Of a stretch of 41,003 nt of DNA, positions 1-7,943 are shown one piece after another (position 1 is the first letter of the stretch; each line of letters starts with the position of its first letter). The notes beneath the pieces were generated by a model, which had not been told where the DNA came from, did no database searches, and saw nothing but the letters and a program-made list of their open reading frames with translations. Source of the DNA: Acinetobacter bereziniae (lineage in GTDB: Bacteria > Pseudomonadota > Gammaproteobacteria > Pseudomonadales > Moraxellaceae); the NCBI GenBank assembly GCA_009912575.1, contig WNDP01000021.1, forward strand, positions 1 to 41,003, written 5' to 3'. The translations under genes and the position numbers were made by a program.

Positions 1-102
1 GACACCCATGACTTTACAAGCTCTGGATACATTCTGAAGTTCTTCAGCTAAATTGAGTAAGCCTACTTTGTGTTTAATGATTTGATTGTTAGTATGCAAC
101 AT
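1..102 (-). CDS. IS481-type transposase, N-terminal 34 codons (cut by window edge)
   Basis: The reverse strand reads MLHTNNQIIKHKVGLLNLA and then an EELQNVSRACKVMGV segment. This is the helix-turn-helix start of IS481-family transposases, which usually continue with a SRDTFYRYQ-like segment that lies outside this window. The ATG is at 102-100. A weak AAGG ribosome binding site sits about ten bases upstream, inside a long inverted repeat (105-160). The rest of the gene, including the catalytic DDE domain, is missing because the window starts here, so I cannot say whether the transposase is intact. Family assignment is from recalled sequence similarity. Confidence 0.75.
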   Translation of the reverse strand, partial: MLHTNNQIIKHKVGLLNLAEELQNVSRACKVMGV

Positions 103-104
103 AA

Positions 105-160
105 GAAAGTTACCTTTGTTTGATTAAGATTCGACACCTTTATCAAAACGGGTAACTTTC
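105..160 (-). repeat. Long inverted repeat over the transposase ribosome binding site
   Basis: Positions 105-114 (gaaagttacc) and 151-160 (ggtaactttc) are exact reverse complements, and the pairing continues imperfectly inwards (105-128 against 138-160). In RNA read from the minus strand the second arm holds the AAGG of the transposase start and ends two bases before its ATG. Transcripts reading into the element from outside could fold so as to hide the start site, as is known for IS10 and IS200. The regulatory role is inferred. Confidence 0.55.
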
Positions 161-194
161 TCTTTTTCAAGATCAATGTCTGATCAGATCTGAA

Positions 195-422
195 CTAATA
201 CACATAATTTCCACTACATTCTGCATACTCTTTAGTGATCTTTTGACTATTTTTTCCTAATAATTTATCAACTTGTTCTGCACTTAGTGCTTGATTGAGT
301 TCTATACCATTTACTTTTACTGTCGTGGTGTAATCTTCGGAACCATGCGCAAAACTTCCCATTGTAAAGAGGAAAAGTGTTGGTATAAGTGTTCGATTCA
401 ATCTTTGGCTAAATTTATTCAT
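195..422 (-). CDS. Small secreted hypothetical protein, possibly 3'-truncated by the IS
   Basis: A 75-residue product with a clear signal peptide: positive MNKFSQRLNR, a hydrophobic LIPTLFLFTMGS core and likely cleavage after FAHG. The mature part is about 48 residues and includes the stretch QVDKLLGKNSQKITKEYAEC, with a single cysteine. An AAGAAG ribosome binding site lies nine bases before the ATG. The reading frame stops just after GNYVY, only a few dozen bases from the IS481 transposase leader, so the native protein may have been longer and cut by the insertion. I do not recognise a named family and assign no function. The mature part is predicted to be periplasmic. Confidence 0.6.
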   Translation of the reverse strand: MNKFSQRLNRTLIPTLFLFTMGSFAHGSEDYTTTVKVNGIELNQALSAEQVDKLLGKNSQKITKEYAECSGNYVY

Positions 423-488
423 TTTAAATACTTCTTAAATTTTCCATAACTTACTCAGTTAAGAGCATTTGAGCAAGAGAGCAGAGCC

Positions 489-518
489 TAAATATTAAGT
501 TTTCTAGGTCTCAGTCAA
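489..518 (-). promoter_or_regulatory. Candidate sigma-70 promoter for the small secreted protein
   Basis: Reading the minus strand, TTGACT (518-513) is followed after 18 bases by TATTTA (494-489), about 65 bases before the start codon at 422. The -35 matches five of six consensus bases; the -10 is weaker. It lies downstream of the metI terminator, which fits an independent transcript. Confidence 0.4.
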
Positions 519-540
519 ATTATGCTAAATGCAATCAAAA

Positions 541-566
541 AAATACCCTCAAGATTGAGGGTATTT
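541..566 (-). terminator. Rho-independent terminator of metQ-metN-metI
   Basis: aaataccctcaa (541-552) pairs exactly with ttgagggtattt (555-566). On the minus strand the hairpin is followed by a run of T, only 17 bases after the metI stop. The T run on the plus side suggests it could also work in the other direction. Confidence 0.85.
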
Positions 567-582
567 TTTGGGTAAGTAACCA

Positions 583-1278
583 TTATCTTAGTTTGGATAA
601 CCAATTGCCTAAGCTTTGAACAATTTGTACAAGGACCAATAAGACAATAACAGTGAGATAGACTACGCTTTGGTCAAAACGTTGATAACCATAAGAGATG
701 GCTAAATCACCGATACCACCAGCACCCACAGCACCTGCCATTGCTGTTGCACCAATCAAACTGATGGTCGCTGTCGTAAGACTCAAGATGAGAGAGCCAC
801 GAGACTCAGGAATGATAAATTTGAATATAATTTGCCAAGGTGATGCACCCATTGCTTGAGCAGATTCAATAATACCTTCATTTACTTCGAGCAGTGCTGT
901 TTCCACAAGTCGCCCAATATATGGACCGACATAAATCGTTAACGGAACGATTGCAGCCCACGTACCAATGGTTGTACCTACTAAAGCTTTGGTTAGAGGA
1001 AATACAGCAATAAGAAGGATAATGAAAGGCAGTGAACGTAAAGCATTCACAATTGGGTTTAATATCTGATATACAGCCCGATTTGGAAGAATGCCATTTG
1101 GGCGAGTGACTAAGAGGGTGATGGCTTGAATAAAACCCCAAATCGTACCAAAGAGCATTGCAAAGAACACCATTTGTAGTGTTTCTTGCATTGCGGTAAC
1201 AAATTGGTCAATGCTTAATGAGCTTTTCCAAAATGGAGCAGTCAGCGTTGTCAGCCATTGTACAATGAGATCTCTCAT
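583..1278 (-). CDS. metI: Methionine ABC transporter permease MetI
   Basis: Inner-membrane permease of the D/L-methionine importer MetNIQ. The 231 residues match the normal MetI length. Several hydrophobic segments are visible (about residues 28-58, 74-105, 112-130, 165-190, 200-222). The cytoplasmic EAA loop, the coupling site for the ATPase, reads ESAQAMGASPWQIIFKFIIP at about residues 137-156. The start codon overlaps the end of metN by four bases (ATGA), so the two are translationally coupled. It is the last gene of metQ-metN-metI and is followed at once by a strong terminator. Confidence 0.95.
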   Translation of the reverse strand: MRDLIVQWLTTLTAPFWKSSLSIDQFVTAMQETLQMVFFAMLFGTIWGFIQAITLLVTRPNGILPNRAVYQILNPIVNALRSLPFIILLIAVFPLTKALVGTTIGTWAAIVPLTIYVGPYIGRLVETALLEVNEGIIESAQAMGASPWQIIFKFIIPESRGSLILSLTTATISLIGATAMAGAVGAGGIGDLAISYGYQRFDQSVVYLTVIVLLVLVQIVQSLGNWLSKLR

Positions 1279-2300
1279 AGTCTAACTCCTGACTGTTCGA
1301 CTTTTACTCCATTTACTTCGAAAAATGCGATAGTCTGTTGAATGTTTTCAGCAGTTCCTAAAAGTTGAATAAACATTTGACCAATAACTGAACCATTAAT
1401 TTCAGTCATATTGGCAAATAAAATATTCAGACTAACATCAAATTGTTTAATTGCTGCTTGGACTACAGTTTCTTGTGCAGAAGTGCCCAAGAATTGTAGG
1501 CTATAAATACTTTTGTGATTCTGATTTTCTAAATTATTTAAAATATTCACCGGTAACTGTTGTTGCAAAACCGTTTGAATAAAGTTCTTGGTGGTGGGTT
1601 GTTGTGGTTGACTAAAGATTTCTAAAGTCGAACCAGTTTCAATCACTTTGCCTTGTTCCATGACTGCAACATAGTCGCACACCGACTCAATCACATCCAT
1701 TTCATGAGTGACCATGACAATGGTAATGCCTTGTTCCTGATTGATTTTTTTAAGTAAGGCCAATACTGATTTTGTGGTTTGAGGGTCTAGTGCAGATGTT
1801 GCTTCATCACATAGCAGGATTTTAGGATGATTTGCCAATGCTCGAGCAATACCTACACGTTGTTTTTGACCACCTGAAAGTTCATCAGGATAAGCATCTT
1901 TTTTATGCTTTAAGTCAATAAACTCAAGTAATTCATTTAAGCGCTTTTCACGCTCGCTTTTATTTACACCCAGCAATTTCAACGGCATTTCAATATTATC
2001 TGCAACTGTTTTAGTTTGCAGTAAATTGAAGTGCTGAAAGATCATCCCGATGTTTGCACGTTCTTGACGTAATGTTCGTGCATCAAGTGACGTAAAGTCT
2101 TTTTGATTAATGATGACCTGACCTTGGTTGGGACGTTCAAGCAAGTTAATCAAACGGATTAAGGTACTTTTACCTGCACCACTATAGCCAATAATGCCAA
2201 AAATACTGCCCGCAGGAATTTCCAGATTAATCTGATCCAGTGCGCGTATGGTTTGACCTTTTAACACATAGTGTTTTGAAATGTTTTTAAATTCAATCAT
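1275..2300 (-). CDS. metN: Methionine ABC transporter ATP-binding protein MetN
   Basis: ATPase subunit of MetNIQ. The 341 residues carry Walker A GYSGAGKST (about 38-46), the signature LSGGQKQRVGIARAL (about 140-154), Walker B ILLCDEATSALDP (about 160-172) and the switch histidine in MVTHEMD. After about residue 260 comes a C-terminal NIL/ACT-like domain, which in E. coli MetN binds methionine and causes trans-inhibition of uptake; its presence here suggests the same feedback. The gene lies 73 bases after metQ, separated from it by a terminator-like hairpin, and overlaps metI by four bases. Confidence 0.96.
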   Translation of the reverse strand: MIEFKNISKHYVLKGQTIRALDQINLEIPAGSIFGIIGYSGAGKSTLIRLINLLERPNQGQVIINQKDFTSLDARTLRQERANIGMIFQHFNLLQTKTVADNIEMPLKLLGVNKSEREKRLNELLEFIDLKHKKDAYPDELSGGQKQRVGIARALANHPKILLCDEATSALDPQTTKSVLALLKKINQEQGITIVMVTHEMDVIESVCDYVAVMEQGKVIETGSTLEIFSQPQQPTTKNFIQTVLQQQLPVNILNNLENQNHKSIYSLQFLGTSAQETVVQAAIKQFDVSLNILFANMTEINGSVIGQMFIQLLGTAENIQQTIAFFEVNGVKVEQSGVRL

Positions 2301-2330
2301 ATCGTCAAAAACTACATTAAAAATAAAAAA

Positions 2331-2351
2331 CAGGCAAAGTCGCTTTGCCTG
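2331..2351 (-). terminator. Terminator-like hairpin between metQ and metN
   Basis: caggcaaag (2331-2339), loop tcg, ctttgcctg (2343-2351): a perfect nine-base stem. On the minus strand it is preceded by AAAACA and followed by TGTTTTTTAT, so it has the form of a rho-independent terminator inside the operon. Partial termination here would give more binding protein than membrane complex. Confidence 0.75.
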
Positions 2352-2373
2352 TTTTGTTTAAGCCATTATAAGT

Positions 2374-3246
2374 CTATTTTGATTCGGTAAGATAGCTTAC
2401 AGGTTTATTCACATCAACTTTCGTTCCACCGAAGTGTTCTTGAACATATTTGCCTACAGCTGCAACATGATATAACTCACCCACTTTTTTCAAGATAGGA
2501 TCATCTTTGCGCGCATCAGCAACAGCCAATACGTTAACGTTCATTTTAGTCGTTTGGTCTACTGGCTCATAGTAAATAGAATCTTTCAATACATTCAAGC
2601 CACCTTCCATTGCGAGGGTATTGCCTAAAACGATTGCATCAACTTCATCTTTAGCACGAACAGCAGTCGCCATTTGAATAGGCTTGATGACAATATTTTT
2701 AGTATTTTCTGTAATATCAGCAGGTGTGCCTTTAACAAGGTCAAAACCAGCTTTTAATTTGATTAAGCCTGCTGATTGAAGAAGTAATAAAGCACGTGAT
2801 TCGTTTGCACCATCATTTGGAATGGCAATAGTTGCACCATTGGCAAACTCTTCTACTTTTTTAACTTTGCTAGAGTAGATACCCATTGGCTCTAAGTAAG
2901 TCGTAGAGATTGGCGCAATTTTCTCTTTATTTGAACCATTGAAAGCGACAAGATAAGCATATGATTGGAATGCATTGATATCGACTTCTTTATTTGCAAC
3001 AGCAGTATTCATTGCTACATAGTCAGTGAAGTTTTTAACTTCAAGTTTAATACCTGCTTGTTTAGTTTCAGGTAATGTTGCGATATAGCGCCAGATATCA
3101 GCATCTGAACCCGTTGAAGCCATAGTTACGACTTGTTCTTTTCCTGCATCTGCTTGAGCAGTGTCATTTTTTGGAGCTTCTTGTTTTCCACAAGCAGAAA
3201 GGGTAAGCACAGATGCGCTGAGTAAAACGCCAAACAGCTTTTTCAT
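2374..3246 (-). CDS. metQ: Methionine-binding lipoprotein MetQ
   Basis: Substrate-binding lipoprotein of the MetNIQ importer (NlpA/MetQ family), 290 residues. The signal ends in the lipobox LSAC at residues 16-19, so Cys19 should be lipidated. The mature protein begins with a flexible GKQEAPKNDTAQADAG linker followed by the periplasmic binding fold; family-typical segments include NAFQSYAYL, the AIPNDGANESRALLLLQSAG motif and IVLGNTLA. It is the first gene of the operon on the minus strand. About 730 bases of gene-free DNA lie upstream and should hold its promoter; I saw no recognised SAM-type riboswitch there. Confidence 0.95.
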   Translation of the reverse strand: MKKLFGVLLSASVLTLSACGKQEAPKNDTAQADAGKEQVVTMASTGSDADIWRYIATLPETKQAGIKLEVKNFTDYVAMNTAVANKEVDINAFQSYAYLVAFNGSNKEKIAPISTTYLEPMGIYSSKVKKVEEFANGATIAIPNDGANESRALLLLQSAGLIKLKAGFDLVKGTPADITENTKNIVIKPIQMATAVRAKDEVDAIVLGNTLAMEGGLNVLKDSIYYEPVDQTTKMNVNVLAVADARKDDPILKKVGELYHVAAVGKYVQEHFGGTKVDVNKPVSYLTESK

Positions 3247-3976
3247 GAATAAGTCCTAAGTAGGAAATGCAATCGAAATTAGTCCCTTGCATTCTCGATG
3301 GTTTAAATCGAATTTTTTAACATCTTTGAAAATAAATAATGCGCTGACGTACATGTCGTATTGCGCTATCTATGATCTTTACATTTGGGAATTAGAGTGA
3401 TGTCTTAAAGGAATTTTAATTGTTTAAAACAGACCCTAAAGATTTGTTTATCATATCAATAAATGATTGTTATACATAGTGGTAGTGGTTGTTTTTTAAC
3501 AATCCGTTATGCTGTATCGGTTTGTATATCAATGTTTTTATTAATTTACTAGTGAAAACAAATACTTTAGTTGAATTTTATTACATAGTTGTTTAAATTT
3601 TATGCTTATTCCTTATATATAAATTTTTTAGGATTTTTTATCTAAATTTTAGATATAGATATTTAAAGGAAAGGCTAGAGCGTGAGTTGTAATTCAAGAT
3701 ATTGCGCTATCTTGTGTGATGTGAGCTTTGCAAAAATTTAGGTCGATCTCGTAGATATATCTTAAAACATGTTAAAGCATAAGGTCATTTGGGTATTCAT
3801 TAAATAGGTCATGATTTAAATGATCTAGGTTTGCAAAGCTTAGAACAGATTGCTTTTGATCGCGATAAATTTGAAAGTGCTTAAGAGTCAATGGAACACT
3901 GATGAAGTTTACTTGACATTGACAGTGCTGTCATAGTTTAGCATGGCGGAAGTTTGATCAATAAGGTGCTTAGCTC
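3247..3976. other. 730-base gene-poor, AT-rich interval
   Basis: No gene of normal length is supported here. The interval holds the metQ promoter side, a very AT-rich core (about 3520-3670), an exact 13-base direct repeat tattgcgctatct at 3359-3371 and 3700-3712, and a short open stretch at about 3816-3884 that reads HDLNDLGLQSLEQIAFDRD and then KFESA before a stop, with no start or ribosome binding site. The last item looks like the tail of a decayed gene. The final 60 bases hold the promoter and operator of the hydrolase gene. Confidence 0.5.
3913..3933 (+). promoter_or_regulatory. TTGACA box overlapping a TGACAG/CTGTCA palindrome
   Basis: TTGACA at 3913-3918 could be the -35 of the downstream hydrolase, with a poor -10 around 3934-3941. 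Overlapping its downstream side is the palindrome TGACAG-tg-CTGTCA (3920-3933). A palindrome covering a promoter is the usual arrangement of a repressor operator, and TGACA-type half-sites are common for TetR-family repressors. No such regulator gene is in this window, so the binder is unknown. Confidence 0.45.
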
Positions 3977-4597
3977 ATGAAATTTCTTGTTATGCTGTTG
4001 TGTAGTTTTTTATCGATAAACACGGTATCTGCTCAAAATAATATCTATATTATTCATGGTTATGGTGCAAACGTGAATGACCATTGGTTTAACTATATCG
4101 AACGTAACTTAAGCAATAAAACTAACCATGTGATGAAGATTGCCTTACCAGACTCTAGTCATCCCCAGCTTTTAGCGTGGAATAAAACATTAAAAGATAA
4201 TATTACTCGGATTGATAAGCATACATTTTTTGTTGCTCATAGTTTGGGCTGTATCACCTTACTTGACTATCTTGCACAATCAAACTTTCAGCAAATCGGT
4301 GGAGTGGTTTGTGTATCAGGATTTTCAGAGCAATTAACAACTTTACCTCAGTTGGACGGATATATCCTTGCTACAAATAAAGACTATTCCTTTAAGGATA
4401 AAATTCTTCAGGGGCATATGTTTATGTCTGATCATGATCAATATGTACAAACGGAATTGAGTATAGCATTGGCTAAAAAACTCAACTTTACTTATACGGT
4501 GATTCCGAATGCAGGACACTTCCTCGCCAGTGATGGTTATCAAGAATTTCCACAATTACTTAGTTGGCTTAAGCATGTGACGCATACGCCTGATTGA
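3977..4597 (+). CDS. Secreted RBBP9/YdeN-like alpha/beta hydrolase
   Basis: The 206-residue product has a signal peptide (MKFLVMLLCSFLSINTVSA, cleavage near residue 19) followed by an alpha/beta hydrolase of the RBBP9/YdeN type: HGYGANVNDHWFNYI near the N-terminus, the nucleophile elbow AHSLGC with the catalytic Ser at about 89, and the catalytic His in NAGHFL near residue 178. The acid is probably one of the Asp residues in DYSFKDK or MSDHDQ. Most RBBP9-like proteins are cytoplasmic, so the export signal is unusual. The substrate is unknown; a serine esterase or lipase-like activity is inferred. It is a single gene with its own promoter and terminator. Confidence 0.8.
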   Translation: MKFLVMLLCSFLSINTVSAQNNIYIIHGYGANVNDHWFNYIERNLSNKTNHVMKIALPDSSHPQLLAWNKTLKDNITRIDKHTFFVAHSLGCITLLDYLAQSNFQQIGGVVCVSGFSEQLTTLPQLDGYILATNKDYSFKDKILQGHMFMSDHDQYVQTELSIALAKKLNFTYTVIPNAGHFLASDGYQEFPQLLSWLKHVTHTPD

Positions 4598-4653
4598 TTC
4601 GATCTTATGATTTGATCAACGAAATTGAAATTTGTTAGGCGATAAAACAATAA

Positions 4654-4676
4654 AAAACCCGCATTAAGCGGGTTTT
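4654..4676 (+). terminator. Rho-independent terminator after the hydrolase gene
   Basis: aaaacccgc (4654-4662), loop attaa, gcgggtttt (4668-4676), followed by aaatttctt. It lies 57 bases after the stop codon. The A-rich 5' flank means it may also stop transcription from the opposite strand (purD side). Confidence 0.8.
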
Positions 4677-4851
4677 AAATTTCTTGGAGACTGGCGTTTT
4701 TGAGATTAAAACGATAATTCTATGGTATAGAAGTATATTGCCGTTACAGGCTGAGCTTTTGCTGACTTAGAGTGAATAAGTTTAACAAAACCTGCCTCTA
4801 TCATCTAAAAAATGTCCGCTGTCACAAGTATTTGTGAAGTATCAAATGACT

Positions 4852-6135
4852 TTAGGCATTTTCACGTGCAATTGCGCGGTAACCAATATCTTTACGATAT
4901 TGAACACCATCAAAAGTCACTTTTTGGCAAAGTTCTAAAGCTTTCGCCTGTGCTTCACCAATTGTGTTGCCTAAAGCTGTAACGCAAAGTACTCGACCAC
5001 CCGCAGTAACGATATCACCATTGGCATTTTTAGCCGTGCCTGCATGGAATACTTTTGCATCAGCCATTTCTGTATCTAAACCAGAAATGACATCATCTTT
5101 GCTTGAAGTTTCAGGATAACCTTTAGATGCGAGAACGATTCCAACAGTTTTGCGCTCATCCCATTCTGCTTCGGCTGGAAGTTGACCTTCGATACCAGCT
5201 TCAACTAAATCAACCAAAGAAGATTTTAAACGCATCATAATTGGTTGCGTTTCAGGATCACCAAAACGGCAGTTGAATTCAATCACACGAGGTTGACCTT
5301 TATCATCAATCATTAAACCTGCATAGAGAAAACCTGTATAAACATGACCATCTGCTTTCATACCATCTATAGTTGGACGCATCACTTCTTTCATCACTTT
5401 ATCAAAGACTTCAGCTGTGACTACAGGGGCAGGGGAGTAAGCACCCATACCACCAGTATTTGGTCCTTGATCGCCTTCGAAAATACGCTTATGGTCTTGT
5501 GATGTTGCCATTGGAAGAATATTTTCACCATCAATCATACAGATGAAAGATGCTTCTTCACCCGCAAGGAATTGTTCAATCACAACACGAGAGCCAGCGT
5601 CACCGAACTTATTGCCTGCAAGCATGTCATCAATCGCATCAAATGCTTCTTGATTGGTCATGGCGACAATAACGCCTTTACCTGCAGCTAGACCATCAGC
5701 TTTAATCACAATTGGTGCGCCATTTTTTTCTACAAATGCTTTTGCAGAATCTACTTCTGTAAACACATCATAGAATGCAGTTGGAATGTTATGACGTTTT
5801 AAGAAATGTTTAGCAAAAGCTTTTGAGCCTTCAAGCTGTGCAGCAAATTGGGTTGGCCCCCAAATTTTAAGTCCTGCCGCACGTCCAGCATCAACCACAC
5901 CATTTACAAGCGGTGCTTCTGGACCAACAACAATTAAATCAACAGCTTTATTTTGAGCGAAGTTGATAATTGCAGGGTTGTCGAGGATGTCGAGTGCAAC
6001 ATTTTCACATTTAGCTTCTGTTGCTGTACCTGCATTTCCAGGTGCAACAAACACTTTTGTGACTTTTTCATCTTGAGCGATTTTCCATGCAAGTGCATGT
6101 TCACGACCGCCATTACCCAAAACTAAAATGTTCAT
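4852..6135 (-). CDS. purD: Phosphoribosylamine--glycine ligase PurD
   Basis: Catalyses ATP-dependent joining of glycine to 5-phosphoribosylamine to give GAR, an early step of de novo purine synthesis in the cytoplasm. The 427-residue length is normal. Visible motifs are the N-terminal GNGGREHALAWKI, the ATP-grasp central domain with IVIKADGLAAGKGVIVA (about 143-159), DHKRIFEGDQGPNTGGMGAY, and the metal-binding segment VIEFNCRFGDPETQPIMMRL. An AAGGAT ribosome binding site lies about eight bases before the ATG. It lies 140 bases after purH in the same direction. No clear terminator was found after it, only a short TCACAA/TTGTGA hairpin near 4820-4835. Confidence 0.97.
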   Translation of the reverse strand: MNILVLGNGGREHALAWKIAQDEKVTKVFVAPGNAGTATEAKCENVALDILDNPAIINFAQNKAVDLIVVGPEAPLVNGVVDAGRAAGLKIWGPTQFAAQLEGSKAFAKHFLKRHNIPTAFYDVFTEVDSAKAFVEKNGAPIVIKADGLAAGKGVIVAMTNQEAFDAIDDMLAGNKFGDAGSRVVIEQFLAGEEASFICMIDGENILPMATSQDHKRIFEGDQGPNTGGMGAYSPAPVVTAEVFDKVMKEVMRPTIDGMKADGHVYTGFLYAGLMIDDKGQPRVIEFNCRFGDPETQPIMMRLKSSLVDLVEAGIEGQLPAEAEWDERKTVGIVLASKGYPETSSKDDVISGLDTEMADAKVFHAGTAKNANGDIVTAGGRVLCVTALGNTIGEAQAKALELCQKVTFDGVQYRKDIGYRAIARENA

Positions 6136-6176
6136 TGAATGTATCCTTTTTTAAATCCTTATCATCTCTTTGCTTA

Positions 6177-6243
6177 GAGAGGGGATTATGGATTTAAAGC
6201 GTCCTGTATTTTGTAGCAAATCCCCCTTGTTTAAAGGAGGATT
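6177..6243. repeat. Inverted-repeat element between purH and purD
   Basis: aatccccctt (6219-6228) pairs with aaggaggatt (6234-6243) with one mismatch, and gagaggggatt (6177-6187) is a second partner for the same C-rich arm. Short C/G-rich palindromes with an AAATCCCCCTT core look like dispersed intergenic repeats seen in Acinetobacter genomes. Copy number cannot be judged from this window, where I saw no second full copy. Confidence 0.35.
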
Positions 6244-6275
6244 AGAGTATGATTTTTAAAGTAATTTATCGTGAA

Positions 6276-7850
6276 TTAATGGCGGAAATGACGCATGCCT
6301 GTAAACACCATCGCAATTCCAGCTTCATCTGCTGCTGCAATGGTTTCTTCATCACGCATAGAACCACCCGGTTGAATAATACATTTAATACCTGCTTTTG
6401 CAGCATTATCAATACCATCACGGAATGGGAAGAATGCATCAGATGCCATTACAGCACCTTCAACCACTAAACCAGCATGTTCAGCTTTAATTGCAGCAAT
6501 ACGTGCTGAGTTTACACGGCTCATTTGACCTGCACCAACACCAATAGTTTGACGGCCTTTGGCGTAAACAATGGCATTTGACTTAACATATTTCGCAACT
6601 TTCCATGCGAAGATCAAGTCATCGATTTCAGCTTCAGTAGGTGCGCGTTTAGTCACGACTTTAAGGTCATCTTTAGTGATCATGCCAAGATCTTGATCTT
6701 GAACAAGTAAGCCACCATTAACACGCTTATAGTCATATTGTGCAGTACGTTCATCAATTTTTGGCAATTCGCCACAAACTAAGACACGAACATTTTTCTT
6801 TGCACCCGTAACTTCAAGAACGCCATCTGCGATGCTTGGTGCAATGATCACTTCAACGAATTGACGATCAACAATCGCTTGAGCAGTTGCTACATCAAGT
6901 TCACGATTAAATGCAATGATGCCACCAAAAGCTGATTCAGGATCTGTTGCATAAGCAAGATCATAAGCTGTTTGAATCCCATCAAGCGACACAGCAACAC
7001 CACAAGGGTTGGCGTGTTTTACGATCACGCAAGCTGGTTTAGCAAATGACTTCACGCACTCTAAAGCTGCATCTGTGTCCGCGATATTGTTATAAGAGAG
7101 TTCTTTGCCTTGTAACTGTTTTGCCGTAGAGACTGAAGCTTCAGTTGCAGTTGCTTCAACATAAAAAGCAGCAGATTGGTGTGGATTTTCACCATAACGC
7201 AGGTCTTGTACTTTGTTTAACTGTGTGTTGAAGGTACGTGCAAATTTGTCAGCTTGACCTTCTTCTTTACCTACACGAGCACCCAAGTAAGAGGCAATCA
7301 TACCGTCATATTGTGCTGTATGTTCAAAGGCTTTTACTGCTAAATCAAAACGAGTTGCATAAGATAATGCTCCTTCAGTTTTGAGTTCAGCAACTACAGT
7401 TGCATAATCTGTTGCATTTACAACAATACCCACAGAGGCATGATTTTTTGCAGCAGCACGAACCATTGTTGGGCCGCCAATATCAATATTTTCAATTGCA
7501 TCAGCAAGAGAACAATTTGGTGTAGCAACAGTTGCAGCAAATGGATAAAGGTTTACAACAACAAGATCAATCGCATCAATATTGTGTTCTGCCATGACAG
7601 CTTTGTCTAGACCACGACGGGCCAAGATACCACCATGAATTTTAGGATGTAATGTTTTTACGCGACCATCCATCATTTCAGGGAAGCCAGTGTGCTCTGA
7701 AACTTCAACTACAGCGACATTGTTGTCTTTAAGCAACTTATATGTACCACCAGTAGATAAAATTTCTACCCCAAGAGCAACAAGGTTCTGGGCAAATTCA
7801 ACGATCCCGGTTTTATCAGAAACAGAGATTAAAGCGCGTTTAATAGTCAT
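6276..7850 (-). CDS. purH: Bifunctional AICAR transformylase / IMP cyclohydrolase PurH
   Basis: Carries out the last two steps of IMP synthesis. The N-terminal MGS-like cyclohydrolase domain (about 1-145) contains [16 protein letters not shown] and STGGTYKLL; the C-terminal transformylase domain carries the catalytic [10 protein letters not shown] segment (Lys-His, about 268-277), [16 protein letters not shown], and the end motif [16 protein letters not shown] use the ATG at 7850, giving 524 residues starting MTIKRALIS, which is the usual family start. An in-frame TTG four codons upstream (7862) would give MTKIM... and is less likely. It follows fis on the same strand, with a hairpin between them. 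Confidence 0.96.
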   Translation of the reverse strand: MTIKRALISVSDKTGIVEFAQNLVALGVEILSTGGTYKLLKDNNVAVVEVSEHTGFPEMMDGRVKTLHPKIHGGILARRGLDKAVMAEHNIDAIDLVVVNLYPFAATVATPNCSLADAIENIDIGGPTMVRAAAKNHASVGIVVNATDYATVVAELKTEGALSYATRFDLAVKAFEHTAQYDGMIASYLGARVGKEEGQADKFARTFNTQLNKVQDLRYGENPHQSAAFYVEATATEASVSTAKQLQGKELSYNNIADTDAALECVKSFAKPACVIVKHANPCGVAVSLDGIQTAYDLAYATDPESAFGGIIAFNRELDVATAQAIVDRQFVEVIIAPSIADGVLEVTGAKKNVRVLVCGELPKIDERTAQYDYKRVNGGLLVQDQDLGMITKDDLKVVTKRAPTEAEIDDLIFAWKVAKYVKSNAIVYAKGRQTIGVGAGQMSRVNSARIAAIKAEHAGLVVEGAVMASDAFFPFRDGIDNAAKAGIKCIIQPGGSMRDEETIAAADEAGIAMVFTGMRHFRH

Positions 7851-7910
7851 GATCTTCGTCAACAGTTTTTAAGTCTAGAGATTGAACAGGTAGGCAAAAC
7901 GTAGGTAAAA

Positions 7911-7937
7911 AAATGCCCACGCAAGCCGTGAGCATTT
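7911..7937 (-). terminator. Hairpin terminator or attenuator between fis and purH
   Basis: aaatgcccacg (7911-7921) and cgtgagcattt (7927-7937) form a stem with one G-U pair in the minus-strand RNA, followed by TTTTTTT. It sits directly after the fis stop and 60 bases before the purH start, so purH may have its own promoter or depend on read-through. Confidence 0.75.
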
Positions 7938-7943
7938 TATCAT

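Larger units (their letters stand above)
1..202 (-). mobile_element. End of an IS481-type insertion sequence (outer boundary uncertain)
   Basis: The transposase start at 102 places the upstream end of the element somewhere to its right. IS481-family ends begin with TGT. On the minus strand TGT occurs at 136-134 (TGTCGAATC...) and at 202-200 (TGTATTAG...). The second option would place the stop codon of the neighbouring small secreted protein inside the element and explain a truncated gene; I prefer it weakly. The other end of the element is outside the window, so neither the inverted repeats nor the target duplication can be checked. Confidence 0.4.

Noticed and set aside
878-1141. 87-codon open frame inside metI
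   Set aside because: It is on the same strand in another frame of a clear MetI permease; the protein is Ser/His/Cys-rich nonsense with no start signal.
3247-3500. Possible methionine or SAM riboswitch before metQ
   Set aside because: I could not find a SAM riboswitch core or a leader hairpin ladder with a terminator; the region is only AT-rich.
7851-7910. Possible purine riboswitch before purH
   Set aside because: The gap after the fis terminator is only about 60 bases and shows no conserved purine-aptamer loops.
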